The notes under the pieces were generated by a model. The model was not told where the DNA came from, searched no databases, and saw nothing but the letters and a program-made list of their open reading frames with translations. Positions 22,701 through 35,800 of a stretch of DNA of 64,000 nucleotides are shown one piece after another. Origin of the DNA: Neurospora tetrasperma FGSC 2508 (Eukaryota > Ascomycota > Sordariomycetes > Sordariales > Sordariaceae). How positions within the stretch are numbered: the first letter of the stretch is position 1; every line of letters begins with the position of its first letter. The DNA is taken from positions 702,077-766,076 of the forward strand of contig NW_009799101.1 in assembly GCF_000213175.1 (NCBI RefSeq), in the 5' to 3' direction. The position numbers and the translations under genes are program-made.

Positions 22701-24689
22701 TATCAGGGATATTAGGGGGGGAATAGTTAGCAGTTTAGTAACTAAATTTAATATTTCTAAAAAGTCGCTATTATTCAGTATATTACTATCCTTAATACTG
22801 AATAAGAAGCTTATTAAGTCCTACGGAAAATTCAGGTGAAGTATAATATTTTTACTTATATATTATTATTAATATTATTATTTATAACGACTATATAATA
22901 TTATATTAGGGGTAGGAATAGGTCGATAGGACGGTTAATAGGGCGGTTAGTAGTTTACTACCTAAGAATCCTTAATTAAAGGATCGGTTAAAATAATTAT
23001 AAATAATTTAATGTAATTCTTTTTAGAATCTTTTTAATTATAATACGAGGGCTCGGTCCAATTAATAAATTAATATAGCGCTAATTCTATTAGAAATATT
23101 AGAATTTATTATATACGGACGGGAATATAGAATATAAATTTACTTATTCCTATACTTCAAAAGCCTATTTACAAATACCGGTAATATCTAAACACTGCTA
23201 GGCATAATTAGGCGCTTATATATAATTAGGTGTTTACGTAGGCTAGGTATAGCTTATATTAGTAAACAATATAGGCGTACTATTAGCCGGTTATTCTATA
23301 TTTTATTTATATTTATAATCGTAATATTCGTCCTTATAAAAATAGTTATAAATATCATTATTTTAATAACCTTTAAAACTAATAGTCCTCTTTACCAAAG
23401 AGGCGGGTTTCCACTTCCTCTTTATAGAATCTAAACCTTCTATTTAAATAATTATTAGTTATAGTCGCGTATATAATTAGACTAAAGTAATACTTACAAT
23501 AACTGTAATTTAAAATAGCTTCTATTATAAAGTAGGAAGTAGATTTAATAGTAGTAATCGCAGGCTGGTTAATCTTATTAGAAATACAAACACCGGTTTA
23601 AGTGTTAATATATTGATTAAAAGAAGATGAAATTAAAGGAGGGAAAATTAAAGGGGAGAAAGTTGAAAAAGGAAAGTTAAAGAGGGGAGAAGGCGGGTCG
23701 AAATTTATATTTACCTAATTATTAATTTAAACTACGTAGTACTTTTGAATTATTAGGACGGTGGAAATAGTACAATAGCTAGTAAATATAATTATAATAA
23801 TTCTACCGCCTTCTAATCTACTAGAAAATTAAAATAAAATAATAGGGTACTATAATATCAATGGATAACTCTTCGTTTATTTATTTGATAATTGCCTTCT
23901 AAATGACTCTAACTAATATAAATATACCAGAATTTAGATAAATCGTAGAATATTATACGAGTAACTACATTTTACTTACCGTAATCGGCGGGTAAATAGT
24001 ATTATATAATTAAACGGCGGGAATTATTAATAATAGTACTATTCTAATACTTTCTCTACTTATAAATAATTTTTAAAAATTAGATAAAATAGCGGAGTAT
24101 TGGGAGTAATAGTCTAGTAAATATAATAATAAAGTTTTAATATTATTTTATATTTAGTATAGGGTAGGTTTAGAAGGCAATTAATTATAGGGACCGCTAG
24201 ATAGTAAATATAAAGTACCCTATCTTAATAGGGGATTAACAAAGGTCGCTCGGTATAGGAAAGGGTTTATCTAAATTTTAATACACCAAACGGCATACAA
24301 CCAATTATTTACTATTATATACAATTTATATAATACATTACATCGAATAAATACCCATCTATATCCATAAATAGGATCTTAATCTTCCAAAATATACTAA
24401 ACTCGCAAGCAATCTTACAGTATTTTATTTAATAGATTTAATTCTCTCCTTTATATCTAAATTCAATTGTCAAACTTTAACTCTAATTATCTAATATATC
24501 TCTAATTACCTTTAACTTCTATATTCAATTACACATCTCAAAACTACTTAAATAACAAACCCGCTATACTTCGTCGGAGAACTAAAGTAATTAAAAATCA
24601 CGACTCCCCCTTATAAATAAATTGTATTATTAATAGACTACTACTATTGAAAATTGGTTATAGGAAACGCGTACCCCTCCCTAAAATAT
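22701..24689. other. Divergent intergenic region of copy A
   Basis: This AT-rich region separates the two genes of A and is alignable by eye with 36111-38139 of B (shared GAGGCGGGTTTCC, AGGAAAGGGTTTATCTAAA and GTACCCCTCCCTA blocks). It presumably holds the two promoters. No coding frame is supported. Confidence 0.5.
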
Positions 24690-24790
24690 ATCTATATTAA
24701 CCCAATTAATTATAATATTTACGATTACTAAATTTTACCCCGTTAATCGATATTAATAATAATACAATTATATTTAATACGGGCGCAATA

Positions 24791-25763
24791 TATAATAATA
24801 ATAATCATAATAATAATAATAATCATAATAATAATAATAATCATATTAATAATAATAATCATAATAATAATAATAATCATAATAATAATAATAATCATAA
24901 TAATAATAATAATCATAATAANNNNNNNNNNNNNNNNNNNNNNNNNNNNNNNNNNNNNNNNNNNNNNNNNNNNNNNNNNNNNNNNNNNNNNNNNNNNNNN
25001 NNNNNNNNNNNNNNNNNNNNNNNNNNNNNNNNNNNNNNNNNNNNNNNNNNNNNNNNNNNNNNNNNNNNNNNNNNNNNNNNNNNNNNNNNNNNNNNNNNNN
25101 NNNNNNNNNNNNNNNNNNNNNNNNNNNNNNNNNNNNNNNNNNNNNNNNNNNNNNNNNNNNNNNNNNNNNNNNNNNNNNNNNNNNNNNNNNNNNNNNNNNN
25201 NNNNNNNNNNNNNNNNNNNNNNNNNNNNNNNNNNNNNNNNNNNNNNNNNNNNNNNNNNNNNNNNNNNNNNNNNNNNNNNNNNNNNNNNNNNNNNNNNNNN
25301 NNNNNNNNNNNNNNNNNNNNNNNNNNNNNNNNNNNNNNNNNNNNNNNNNNNNNNNNNNNNNNNNNNNNNNNNNNNNNNNNNNNNNNNNNNNNNNNNNNNN
25401 NNNNNNNNNNNNNNNNNNNNNNNNNNNNNNNNNNNNNNNNNNNNNNNNNNNNNNNNNNNNNNNNNNNNNNNNNNNNNNNNNNNNNNNNNNNNNNNNNNNN
25501 NNNNNNNNNNNNNNNNNNNNNNNNNNNNNNNNNNNNNNNNNNNNNNNNNNNNNNNNNNNNNNNNNNNNNNNNNNNNNNNNNNNNNNNNNNNNNNNNNNNN
25601 NATAATAATAATAATAATCATAATAATAATAATAATACATATTTAATAAATAATTAATCATAATAATAATAATAATCATAATAATAATAATAATCATAAT
25701 AATAATAATAATCATAATAATAATAATAATCATAATAATAATAATAATCATAATAATAATAAT
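24791..25763 (+). repeat. 18-bp minisatellite coding for (NNNNNH)n, with sequence gap
   Basis: The unit CATAATAATAATAATAAT is seen at 24797-24921 and 25602-25763, on both sides of the gap. In the transposase frame it reads five Asn and one His. B (38205-38230) and E have only AYDNNDNWEDIND-like sequence here, so the array expanded in A alone. One interruption, ACATATTTAATAAATAATTA, is seen at 25637-25656. Confidence 0.85.
24922..25601. other. Assembly gap (680 N)
   Basis: All bases are N. The gap sits inside the 18-bp tandem array, which most likely stopped the assembly. Translated frames that cross it are artefacts. Confidence 0.99.
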
Positions 25764-28700
25764 GACAATAACAATAATTAGGAAGATATTAATAATAAAA
25801 GTAACGGCGGGGGTGAATTAAATTCAATTTTCTTTTAAATAAGAGACAATTCTAATTATTTTTCTAGGTATTATTAACCAAAATAATATTTTTAAAAGTA
25901 TAAATATTATAAACATCCAGCGCAAATTAGAAGATTTAATAAATACCTATAACATTCTTTCTATTAAGTTCAACGAAGAATAATTATAATTTAAATTCAA
26001 ATACAACGAACACGAATTTGATTAATAAAAACTAGAAATAATTATATTCGAAAAAGATTTTATAGATAAATAAATTAAACAAATCGAATAATAACTAGAA
26101 ATTCTGCAGAGTACTACTACCCGTATCCTTATCTCTAATACGTCGGAATTAATCTATTATTACTACAATCGATACGAATTTTTATCGGATTTTCATTTAG
26201 CTATTAGCTTATATATTATTATTAATAGGCATTTATAGAAGTAATATAAAGCATAGGTCGAAATTTTGGGCATTTTACATAACTAAGACAATAGACCTAT
26301 AATCGACATTCAACGCCTACCAAAATAATTACAGACTTTAGAAAATCGTATAATTTAACGACTATTATTACTAGATATACGTATGGCTAAAGTCCTATTG
26401 CAAACCTCAAGGATAAAAACAGAATCGGTCAATTGCAAAAGATAATAATAATAATAAGAACAAAAACAAGGGGGTAAAACTAATTCCGATCCTTCTATAG
26501 TCCAGGGACCCCTATATTTTATAGACCTACATTCCTTATTCTAAGCCTTCCTCAATTCGGATACCGCTACAACAATAATATATAGAAGGATAGCATACTT
26601 TGTAGATAATTTAATAGAATTATACTATACACTCTACTAGTCATTATTAATTCGAATTACCTCTAGCGAATATACCTACTTTGACGGCGGGTTAAATTCT
26701 ACGTCAAAAAATACTAGCAAGGCCATTGTTCTATCGGACTTCATCTACTTCTACTACTATAGGGAGACTTATAATTATATTTACTACTTACTAGACGACT
26801 ACCCCGACTACCATATTTATATTGGCTATATAAAGGCTATAAATAAAAACTATACTACCGAGGTCGAATAATACGCTACCGAAATTATTTTAAATATTAA
26901 TGAGTATTTAGATATTAATTAAATAGAGAAAGAATTTCCAGGACTTAGTACCTATTATTAAATTAATTATAATATAATATTCGAATAGTACGAATTAGTT
27001 ATATATTTCGACTAAAAGTACTAAATTCTTCAAAAATGAGCTAACCAATTTATACCCGTTATTATGAATTATTTTAATAGTAACATTCTAAATAACCCTA
27101 ATCTACTAATTTAAATTAATAGAAAAGAAAAAAGAGTAATTTAAAAAGTATATAATAAAATTAGATATCGAGTAGGAGGACGGGTATTTCTTTATTTACT
27201 ATATCCTAAATACAATTACAAAGGATAAGGTAAATATATACTATATTAATAATGAATTACAAAATTCACTACACGAAAATCCTAGAGGTACTTCTACCAC
27301 CAACAAGTTCAAACTATTCCCGCTTATATTTACACCCCCCCTTCGAACTTGATTAGAAATTAAAGAATTCGGTCATATATTATTTGAAGAATACGAAAAT
27401 GAAGTTAATAACCCTAAACGTAAGGTAATCAATTGCCTAATTCTAGTTTTTATTAATAGATTTAATATATATTATAATATATACAAATCTATTATAGGGG
27501 TATATCAATCGCCTGCCGGCCTACTTTATAATATACGAATTTGTAATACTAATATTTTCCCTATTGTACTAGGTCCGTATATATTAAATTTTAAGAATAT
27601 TATTAAAGCTTTAGAGTGTTTAATACTATTAAATAAAGGTATAATAATAATGTACATTAAAGGTCAGCCAACCTTAGTATTAATATTTACCCTATATGAT
27701 ACTACTAATATACCATAATAAAACTAAAATACTAGCGTGGTCGGTATAGCTAGCTATAGATTCTATTATTTTTACTATATTAGCCCCGATTATATTATTA
27801 ATTAATAAAATATCTTGGGAGGGTTCTAACTAGATATTAACCGGTATTATTACTAATATATATAGATAAGACACGAAGTTAATATTAATATTATTACTAA
27901 AAGCTACTAAGCAATATATAAAACTCAATAGGGGATTAATTTAAATCGTCCTATATTAATTAATTTAATACCGGCCCTAAATATTATTTTAATACGCCCC
28001 TCCGACCCGGCCCATTCCGAATATAAGGGTATTATAATTAAAACCTATAAAATATTTTTAAATATTTTTTTAATACTAAAAGTACAAACCGAATATAGCT
28101 GTACTATATAATATTAATTATTTCCTTCTAATTAGACTTCGTTACCTTCGCCTATTTCCTACCTTCTAAATTATACTTTAACCGATTACACTAAATAATC
28201 GATTATAACACCCCTATTATTTATAGCATAGCTTCGTAAAGAGTATATCGAACTTTATATATAGGAAGCTTAGAAATCCGTTATTGAACTAAACCGTAGA
28301 AATAACAATAATGATAATAATAAAGCAAATATTCGGTTACTCCTTAGTTTTACTAAAATATTAATGGCTATAATTTAAAGCAATTATATATGAATAAATA
28401 ATAGAAATACCAAATCCGAATACAATAATATAGAGTATTATATCTTAGTTGCTAAACACTAGTATACTAAATTATATAATATAATAATTAAAGCCAATAC
28501 TAATAATCTAAGGGCGGGTTTATTCCGGACTTAAACTCGGCCTACTCAACTACCGTTATAAATATCGTTTTAATATTCATTAATATCGAATACTATAAGT
28601 ATAATAGTAGTAAGCGGTCCTAAAGAAGAAGATATAAATAATATTATAGCGGAAGACGAAGAAAGCGGCGTAATAGCTACGACTACTATAGAAGTAACTA

Positions 28701-30595
28701 CCCTCCCTAAGTAGGCAAAGAAGTATATTAAAAAAGTACTACGGCTAAACGTTTATTTAAATATATATTACAGCGAACTTTACAAGTATTACAGTCCGCC
28801 TAATTTATTAAATATATTAGCGGAAGAAAAATATTATAAGTAAATTAAATCCCTAAAACAATTACCCCTAAATCAAAATCTTAGCGCCCGCCCGCCTACT
28901 AGGCACAGGCACATATACAAGCATAGGCGGCCAGCCGATATTCCAGGGCAAATTGAGCTATATAATTCAAATTACAATTTTAATATACAAAACCGGTACT
29001 AGGATAATAGCCGTTGTTAATTACATAAATACTAATAATAACACCGACAGGCGCCTCAAAAAGACAGCAGAAACGACCAACGGCAGAGATATTAAAAGGT
29101 AAATCCTTAAATGAAAACATATTATCTATACTATTCAATTTATACTATTCAATTCGTTCGCTAATAATACTAAATTAATTAATTGAATTAACTATATCGT
29201 TAAGGAAGCCCCTAATTTATTCGAGAGCTTAATCTACTAAAACGAAAATCAATAGCCCAATATACAAAAAATCAAGCTAATCGAAGAATCGGAATTCAAT
29301 ATCCCAGACTCTACCAACGACATACATATTCAGCCGAATATTATCGGTAAATTAATAGAAATAATTATACAGCGAATTTACCACCCTATTACTAAATCTT
29401 ATTTACTATTGTCCGTTACCTCAATATCTAATCTATTTCGCCGTACCTTATTTAGAATATATAATTTGGACTACAATATCCCTAGTATATCAAGGTTTAT
29501 TGCTGGCAATATATAGTATAGCAAGCATATATCATTTACAGACAGGTACGTATATATCCTACATACCCAGTTCCCCAATCCCTAGGCACATGCCTATACT
29601 ATACCCATAGTACCCATTAATCCCCTGCCTATACCTCCATACCTCCATACCTCTATACCGAAACACCGAGCTCCCCGAGCGCCAGCTACCAAACATTGGA
29701 ATTAAATATTAGCGGCATTTATATTAGGATATTACTATAAGAGTCTCGCCACTATATTTAATATAACGTATATATACGGCTAGTATAAAGTTAGTATAAA
29801 ATTATATATATTAATATTATTATACATTACGTATATATAAAGACACTACCTATAAATACGTTCAAATACTCTAATTTACTGAAATTAGAAAAATTATTAA
29901 TAAAAGCCAATATTTAGTCCGTAGTTAGTACCCTTCAACGTTATACCTTCGGCATTAATTATTATATTAAGTATTACCAACCTAGCGCTGGGGCTAGGAC
30001 TAACGATAATAATATCGGCCGTATCGATTATAGCTTCGCTTACAAATAAAAATAGTATGATGAATACTACATCTTTCTTATACTAATTAGAATTAAGCCT
30101 ATCAATAATAGAGATTTAGCGCTTGAATTATAATTTATCGAAAAGGGTAAACTATTAATTATTAGTCTATCAACTTTACTTATAGATAGGGTATATATTG
30201 TAAATATTTTAAGAGTTCATAAATATAATTAGAATAATGATTATTAACGTCGATTAGTCTAAATAAACTAGGATATTATATAAATATAGTTATAGTATAC
30301 CATTATTTTCGTTCTCTTACCCTTAATATACTGAAATTTATAGGTCGCAATCTATTTCGTAAATCGGTTATTTATAGTATATTACTTTATAATTATAGTA
30401 GTAAATACTAATTAATATTAACACTTTACAATATCTAATATCAAAACCAATTAATGTATATTATCTATCTAATATATAGTGCTCTTTCTACTAATAATTC
30501 GTATTATCTAACCGCAATATATACAAATAGTATATAGAGACCTATAATAATCTATATATTGGAAATCCCCCTATTCCCAACCAAATTAGTATTCG

Positions 30596-30985
30596 TCATA
30601 TAGCTAAAGTCAATACACCGTTATTTTAATAATTAATATAATCACAATTCTAAACTGGAGGATTATCGTATATATTGTATAATATCGTATTTCATAGTAT
30701 AACTATTAATATACTAACCCCTTAATAATCGAATTAACTACAATTCTAAGTTAGGGCATTATATTTATCGCATTTATCGTATAGCTTAAGTTAATACATT
30801 AATATTACCCTAAATAATTAATATGATTACAATTCCAGACTAGAGATTATCGTATATATGGCATCGCATTTTGTCGTATGGCTCAAGTTAGTGTACTAAC
30901 CCCTGAATAATTAATTCGGACGGAATTAAGTACTATTCAATTTTAAATCAGGACATCGCATCGCATTCAATCGCATCCGTCGCAT
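30596..30985 (+). repeat. Right subterminal tandem repeats of copy A, about 100 bp
   Basis: About four diverged units carry the pattern: gCTcAAGTtAaTaCA, a short spacer, AATAATTAAT, CAATTCTAgA, then a run of TCGCATT-type words. The same array occurs in B at 43035-43360. The role is unknown. Confidence 0.6.
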
Positions 30986-31035
30986 ATAATTATATTATTA
31001 TAAATTCAATTCCTCCTATTACTTATAAATATCGC

Positions 31036-31460
31036 TGCCTAAGCCGGGGCGCAGCGCCAATATACTAGGCCGGGTACAGTGCGGTGCAAAGCGCAGTGCA
31101 GGTACTGGGTACAGGGTACAGGCAGCGTAGTGGACCGTACGTAGGTAAACGGCAGGGTAGACGGCAGGGTAGGCGGCAGGCAATAGGCAGATCCATAGTA
31201 AATAAATACACGCTCATACACCTCGCTCGCAACTTCCCTCACTAGTTTTTTTATATCATACACGACTTCGGGACTGAACCAGAGTCTCTATACTCCATTT
31301 AATATCTAGGAAGGTGCGATATCAATTTACCGTAGGAAATCAACTTACCGTAAGAGGTCAACTTACCGTGTAGACCTATAGACGGTTCATATACGGTAAG
31401 CTGGAGTATACAATAATGGGTGCAGCTTACGGTCGGCTAACGGTAAGCTGATGGTATCCG
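31036..31460 (+). repeat. Right terminal region of copy A: GC-rich patch and TTACCGT array
   Basis: Positions 31036-31200 are much GC-richer than the surroundings (GGCAGGGTAGACGGCAGGG repeats). From 31320 to 31455 the motifs run TTTACCGTAGG, CTTACCGTAAG, CTTACCGTGTAG, then in the opposite sense TACGGTAAG, TTACGGTCGG, AACGGTAAG. B has the same order at 43700-43840. The minus-strand open frame at 31039-31263 is probably not a gene. Confidence 0.65.
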
Positions 31461-31485
31461 ACTCTGGGGGTTCCGTAGTAAAGTA

Positions 31486-31928
31486 GCTTTAGTCCGTTAC
31501 CTAGAAGAGATTATAAGCATCGTAACCGTAGTAGAGGTAGCTATAATAATAAAAGTGGTTGTAATATTAAAGGTAGTTATAGTAATACTAGTAATTATAA
31601 TAATTATAGCTACGACCGTTATAAGGGTTATAACCGTGCTGATAACTATAATTATCATTACGGCTATAATCGTTGGGGTAGCTAAGGCAGAAGTGGTCGT
31701 TAGGATTCCTTTTACGACAATAATTATAGCGGTTATGGTTAGGGCCGTTAATATCCTTAAGGCCGGTAATATTCTTAAGGCCGTTATTATAATTAAAGCT
31801 ATCATTATAATTAAGACCGTCGTTACACTTAAGACCGTGATTATAACCAGGACCGTGATTATAACCGGGACTGTAGTAATAGCCGGGACTGTAATACTAC
31901 TAGAATATACGAGTACACGCCAACCCCT
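31486..31928 (+). pseudogene. Disordered-protein gene of copy E, part 2 (Tyr/Asn/Arg-rich)
   Basis: This is the continuation of E's second gene between the insertions of A and B. In the frame that joins both flanks it reads FSPLPRRDYKHRNRSRGSYN, then Tyr/Asn/Gly/Arg-rich sequence (SNTSNYNNYSYDRYKGYN, YNYHYGYNRWGS, and repeats of the type YNQDRDYNRDC) to RIYEYTPTP, where B interrupts at a TA (31929-31930). Stops are TAG/TAA at Gln. The matching part of B's gene (33300-33650) has the same Tyr/Gly-rich character. Length and low complexity suggest a disordered, possibly RNA- or DNA-binding region. No fold is recognised. Confidence 0.6.
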
Positions 31929-31930
31929 TA

Positions 31931-32090
31931 CTTAGCTAGGGGTATATAGGGGGTCATTTACAATACCCTTACCGTGAAATACCGGTATCCACGTTTATTA
32001 CCATTAGATTACAGTCAGCTGACGGTAAGTTGCATTTCACCGTTGGTTGACAAGTTACCATTGCTTAATATTTTACCATAGGGCGCTATG
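31931..32090 (+). repeat. Left subterminal motif array of copy B
   Basis: It has the same layout as in A: CCCTTACCGTGAA, ATACCGGTAT, ATTACCAT, GACGGTAAG, TTTCACCGTTGG, GTTACCATTG, TTTTACCATAGGG. Some motifs carry C-to-T changes. Confidence 0.65.
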
Positions 32091-32875
32091 CTACGCTAAA
32101 TCGTCAAAAGGCTTAAAAGGCAATTACGATTATAAGGCTCTTGCTCGTTTCAATTAGCATTAATATACGAAGTCTTACGGTCGCAAATGTTATAAAGGCA
32201 ATTGCGACTTTGGTCTTGCTAATTGAATATCGCCAAATTAATACCCGATACAATCGTAGAACTAGCGCGCGCACAGACTACATTCACCATCACTATTATT
32301 ACCACCAACATCATCACTACCATCACATCACCACCATCACATTACCACCATCACATTACTAATAAAGTAATAAAGCAATAAAGTAATTAAGTAATAAAAG
32401 AAAGAACTAAATAGTATAATAGAGAACAATATAATCAACAAACTACCTATCTATAACTATCGGGTATATACCTAAATGCGTCGCTGAAAGTATCGCTGAT
32501 TATTGTAATTCCGAATGCTCTAAGGCTATATACGATAATGAATATATGCCCTAAAAGAGTCGCTAATTACCGTAATTCCGAATGCCCTAAGGTATACGAC
32601 ATTGAATATATACCTAAATGCCGGGCAAAATACTAGGACTCCAAATATAATACTAGTATTATTAATCGGACAATAATTATATGAATAAATCTAATAAAAA
32701 TATTGAACTAACAATATAAAGAATTAACAATTCAAAAGTACAAGGACTTTATACTAGCTAGAGTCTTAGACTCTAATATCGCAGCGACGAATATACTTTT
32801 AGATTCCACCGACGTAGTCGGTATACGAGTGCGCCTAGGAATAGGTAGAATAATATTAGTAACTTTCGAGAATGG

Positions 32876-35800
32876 TTATCTACTACGAATATGACTACTA
32901 CCACCGGGAGGAATACAACCACTACGACTACCGGGGGGGCCGGGAGGGCTAGGAGGAATACTACGACCACCGGAAGGACTATTCTAAGTACCCTAACTAC
33001 TATAACTACTACAACCAATGGGAGGACTAGCGGGAGGGCTACCCTAACTACTATAATTACTATAATTATTATAATTACTAGGAGGACTACTATAACTACT
33101 ATAATTACTAATAGGGGCGATAGGACTAGGAGGATTAGGGTTATTGGGTAGCGGTTGTTTGCGACGTTTATTTCGTAGGTCGGGAGGCGGTACAACTTTG
33201 TTGAGGATATTGCGATAGCTACGGCTACTAGTTTAGCGCTAGCGTTCGACTTTAAACCGAATAGGGGTATATTCATAGGTCTAGTCTTAATTGTAATTAC
33301 CCCTGCCTATACCCATACCTTGATAGTCTTGTTCATAACCACGTTGTTAACCGCTATATTAACCACTATATTAACCACTATATCCACCTCGTTCACTATA
33401 GCCACCATAGTCACTATAGCCACCTTGTTGACCGCTATAGCCATGTTGAGGATCGCTATAATAACCACCATATGGACCGCCATAATAGCCTTAATAACTA
33501 CTTTAATAGCCACCGCTATAGCTTTGGTTATAGCTCTCGTATCTACTCTAGGAACTAGCACTATATCCCTAGTTATAACCGCAGGGGTCAATATAGCCAC
33601 CTTGGTAGCTACGGCCAGTCCTATCCTTATAGCATCCACGGCCGCCACCCCTAGTACTGTCGTAGCCTCTGTTGTTATGGCCTCTGTTGTTAGGATGGCT
33701 TGGACTAAATACGTCTTCTTCCGCTAGTATAAAGCGCTATTTACTAGCTATAGGGTAATTGTCAGTCCTCCGTAGAGGAGGCAGTTCATTAGTATTAATG
33801 AGGGTGTCTTCGAGGTAATCCAAGTTAGGCGCTTTTGTTGGCTGGATGACTTTAAGTACGAACTCTAGAGGTATATCGATGAATTGATCCCATTCAACGC
33901 CTTTATACCTTAGAGAGAAAGGTAGGCTCTCGTACTTTTTGCGTATTTCCCGACGAAGGTTCTTATTAGTAACTTAAACTTTACTAAGTTAACGGTTTTT
34001 ATTTATAGCCCGTTTGAATTTAATAACTTTAAATTATACCACACATATATCCTAAAGTTTAGTCTTAAGGTAAAATTAAGTAAGGGATTCCTTATTACTA
34101 AAGGTAGTTTTGTAATTAATATATTTAGTGATATAGGAGTAGATTTGATTGAAAGTACGTTTATTAATCTAGCCCGAGATAAATTATTTGAATATAGATT
34201 TATCTTTAGAATTATTAAAATTGTATTCTAGAATATACGGGTTATTTAAAATAATTTTATTGAAAAAGGATTGTATAGTAATAATAAGGTGGTAAGACTT
34301 TAAAGTACAATAAATGTTTAATATATATTAATGAAGGTTTATGAACCTGCTTTTTCGAAGGTCGATCTGGAAATCGTAAGTCCGTTTAATAATAGAATTA
34401 GCGAACTAATTGTAATAGAATAAGAATAATAACTATTTAACTTCTTTGTTGATTTTATCAATTACGGTTGATTATCTTTTAGTATAGTAATACCTCGAGG
34501 AATATCGGTATATAAAGGGGTTAATAGGAAATTAGGATCGGGAATATAATAGTAGTTATTAGTAATAGGGTTATATTATAGACGGAAAGGTACGCTAATT
34601 TCTTGAAGATTCTAGAAATTAGTATAGGTCGGTTTATAGAAATACTCTGGGTATGTATTTTCTAAGCGCCTAGTGCCGTTATACCTTCGGCGATTTCTGG
34701 TGCTTGAACTACTACTACTACTACTACTATTACTACTACTACGAATAGGCGTTTCTAGCTGTCGGCTACTACGATTACCGCTACTACTACGATTAGATGG
34801 ACTAAATAGACTAGATGGACCAGAAGTATTAAAGTCGCTAAACTCCTAGTTATCGGAGGTACTGGAAATACTAGAAGGACCAGGAATACTAGAAGGACTA
34901 AACTCTTCGTTATCGAAGGGACTAGGAGTATTAAAGTCGCTAAGATCATTAAAGGCACCAGATGGATCAGGAGCACTAGAAGGACTAAGAGTACTAATAT
35001 TACCTAGGTTATTATTATTATCTTCTCCTTCTCCAACCTTGGTAGTTAGAAATATACCTTCAATACCCATTGCTAAATACTTAGTCTAGCTCTCTATAAC
35101 TATAGTAGGCGGCTTCTAAATATTAGGTGTAGTATTGGGTTTCGGTTTATTAAAGAATAACAGTAGGAGTAGCGCCCTCCCATTTTTATTCTTACTCTCT
35201 TATAAAGTAAGAATCCTCTTAATTAGGCGCTCTCCTACTTTTCGTTCCCTGTCTGAATTAGAGAATTTATCGAACTTATTATCTCCAAAATTAATTAATT
35301 TAGAGGTAGCCTTTTCCCGCTCAAGTTGCTTGCCCTTATTCTAGGTAGCTTTCTTCCGCTCAGCCTCTTTACGTTGCTTCTTTTATCTCGCCTTATCTTT
35401 AACTTCTTCGAATAATTTACTAAAATAATCTTTATAATCTAATCGAGCTTTCTCTTCTTCGGCTTAACAGCGTTATTCGGCCTAGCAGCGTTGCTCAGCT
35501 TCCTAGCGAACTTGTACCTTCCGTTAACGAATTTACTTATTAATCTTTTCAATGAATATAAGATGTTATATACCGAATTCGCTTCCAGTAGTTATACTAT
35601 AGTTATCCGGTAATTGACTTTAACTCTATAAAGACGAAGGTTGCTTCCTTTTCTAAGGGGGTACAATTCTCTTTTTACTTTATTGCTACAGGGTTAATCA
35701 GCTTTACTAACTTTATCAAACTTGTTGGTCCTGTTGATCTTGCTGGCTACGAGGGGAAAATGGTTGCTGGGAGGGAAATTGGCCTTGACTAGGAGGAAGG

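Larger units (their letters stand above)
24690..30300 (+). pseudogene. Transposase-like gene of copy A (RIP-killed)
   Basis: This is the same protein as in B but more damaged. Visible blocks are an N-terminal Asn-rich part with the NNNNNH minisatellite and gap; SNTSELIYYYYNRYEF (26140-26180); FLSDFIYFYYYRETYNYIY; QSPAGL; GPYILNFKNI; GQPTLVLIFTLYDTTN at the DMPQQ position; then RFYYFYY, where B has two Cys (both to Tyr by G-to-A). Further blocks are AGLFRT, KKYIKKVLRLNVYLNIYYSELYKYY (28720-28795), IGRIDYSFAYK and LIISLSTLLIDRVYIVNI (30150-30215). Stops are mostly TAA/TAG at Gln codons. There is no functional product. Confidence 0.7.
18757..31483 (+). mobile_element. Large TA-flanked DNA transposon, copy A (12.7 kb with gap)
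   Basis: It starts CTTAGCTAGGGGTATATAGG and ends, read in reverse, CTTTACTACGGAACCCCCAG. TA lies outside both ends (18755-18756 and 31484-31485). Deleting A with one TA restores the frame of E's gene across the site (Ser-rich run, then FSPLPRRDYKHR). A 35-bp subterminal inverted repeat sits at 18826-18860 and 31421-31455 (28 of 35 match by eye). Minus-strand gene at about 19589-22700, plus-strand transposase-like gene at about 24690-30300. RIP damage is heavy. The 680-base gap makes its true length unknown. Confidence 0.85.

Noticed and set aside
24791-24921. Regularly spaced short repeats like a CRISPR array
   Set aside because: There are no unique spacers; it is a plain 18-bp tandem repeat in a eukaryotic transposon.
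24743-25751. Two long minus-strand open frames of Met/Ile or Tyr/Asp repeats
   Set aside because: They are readings of the 18-bp tandem array and of the N gap, not proteins.
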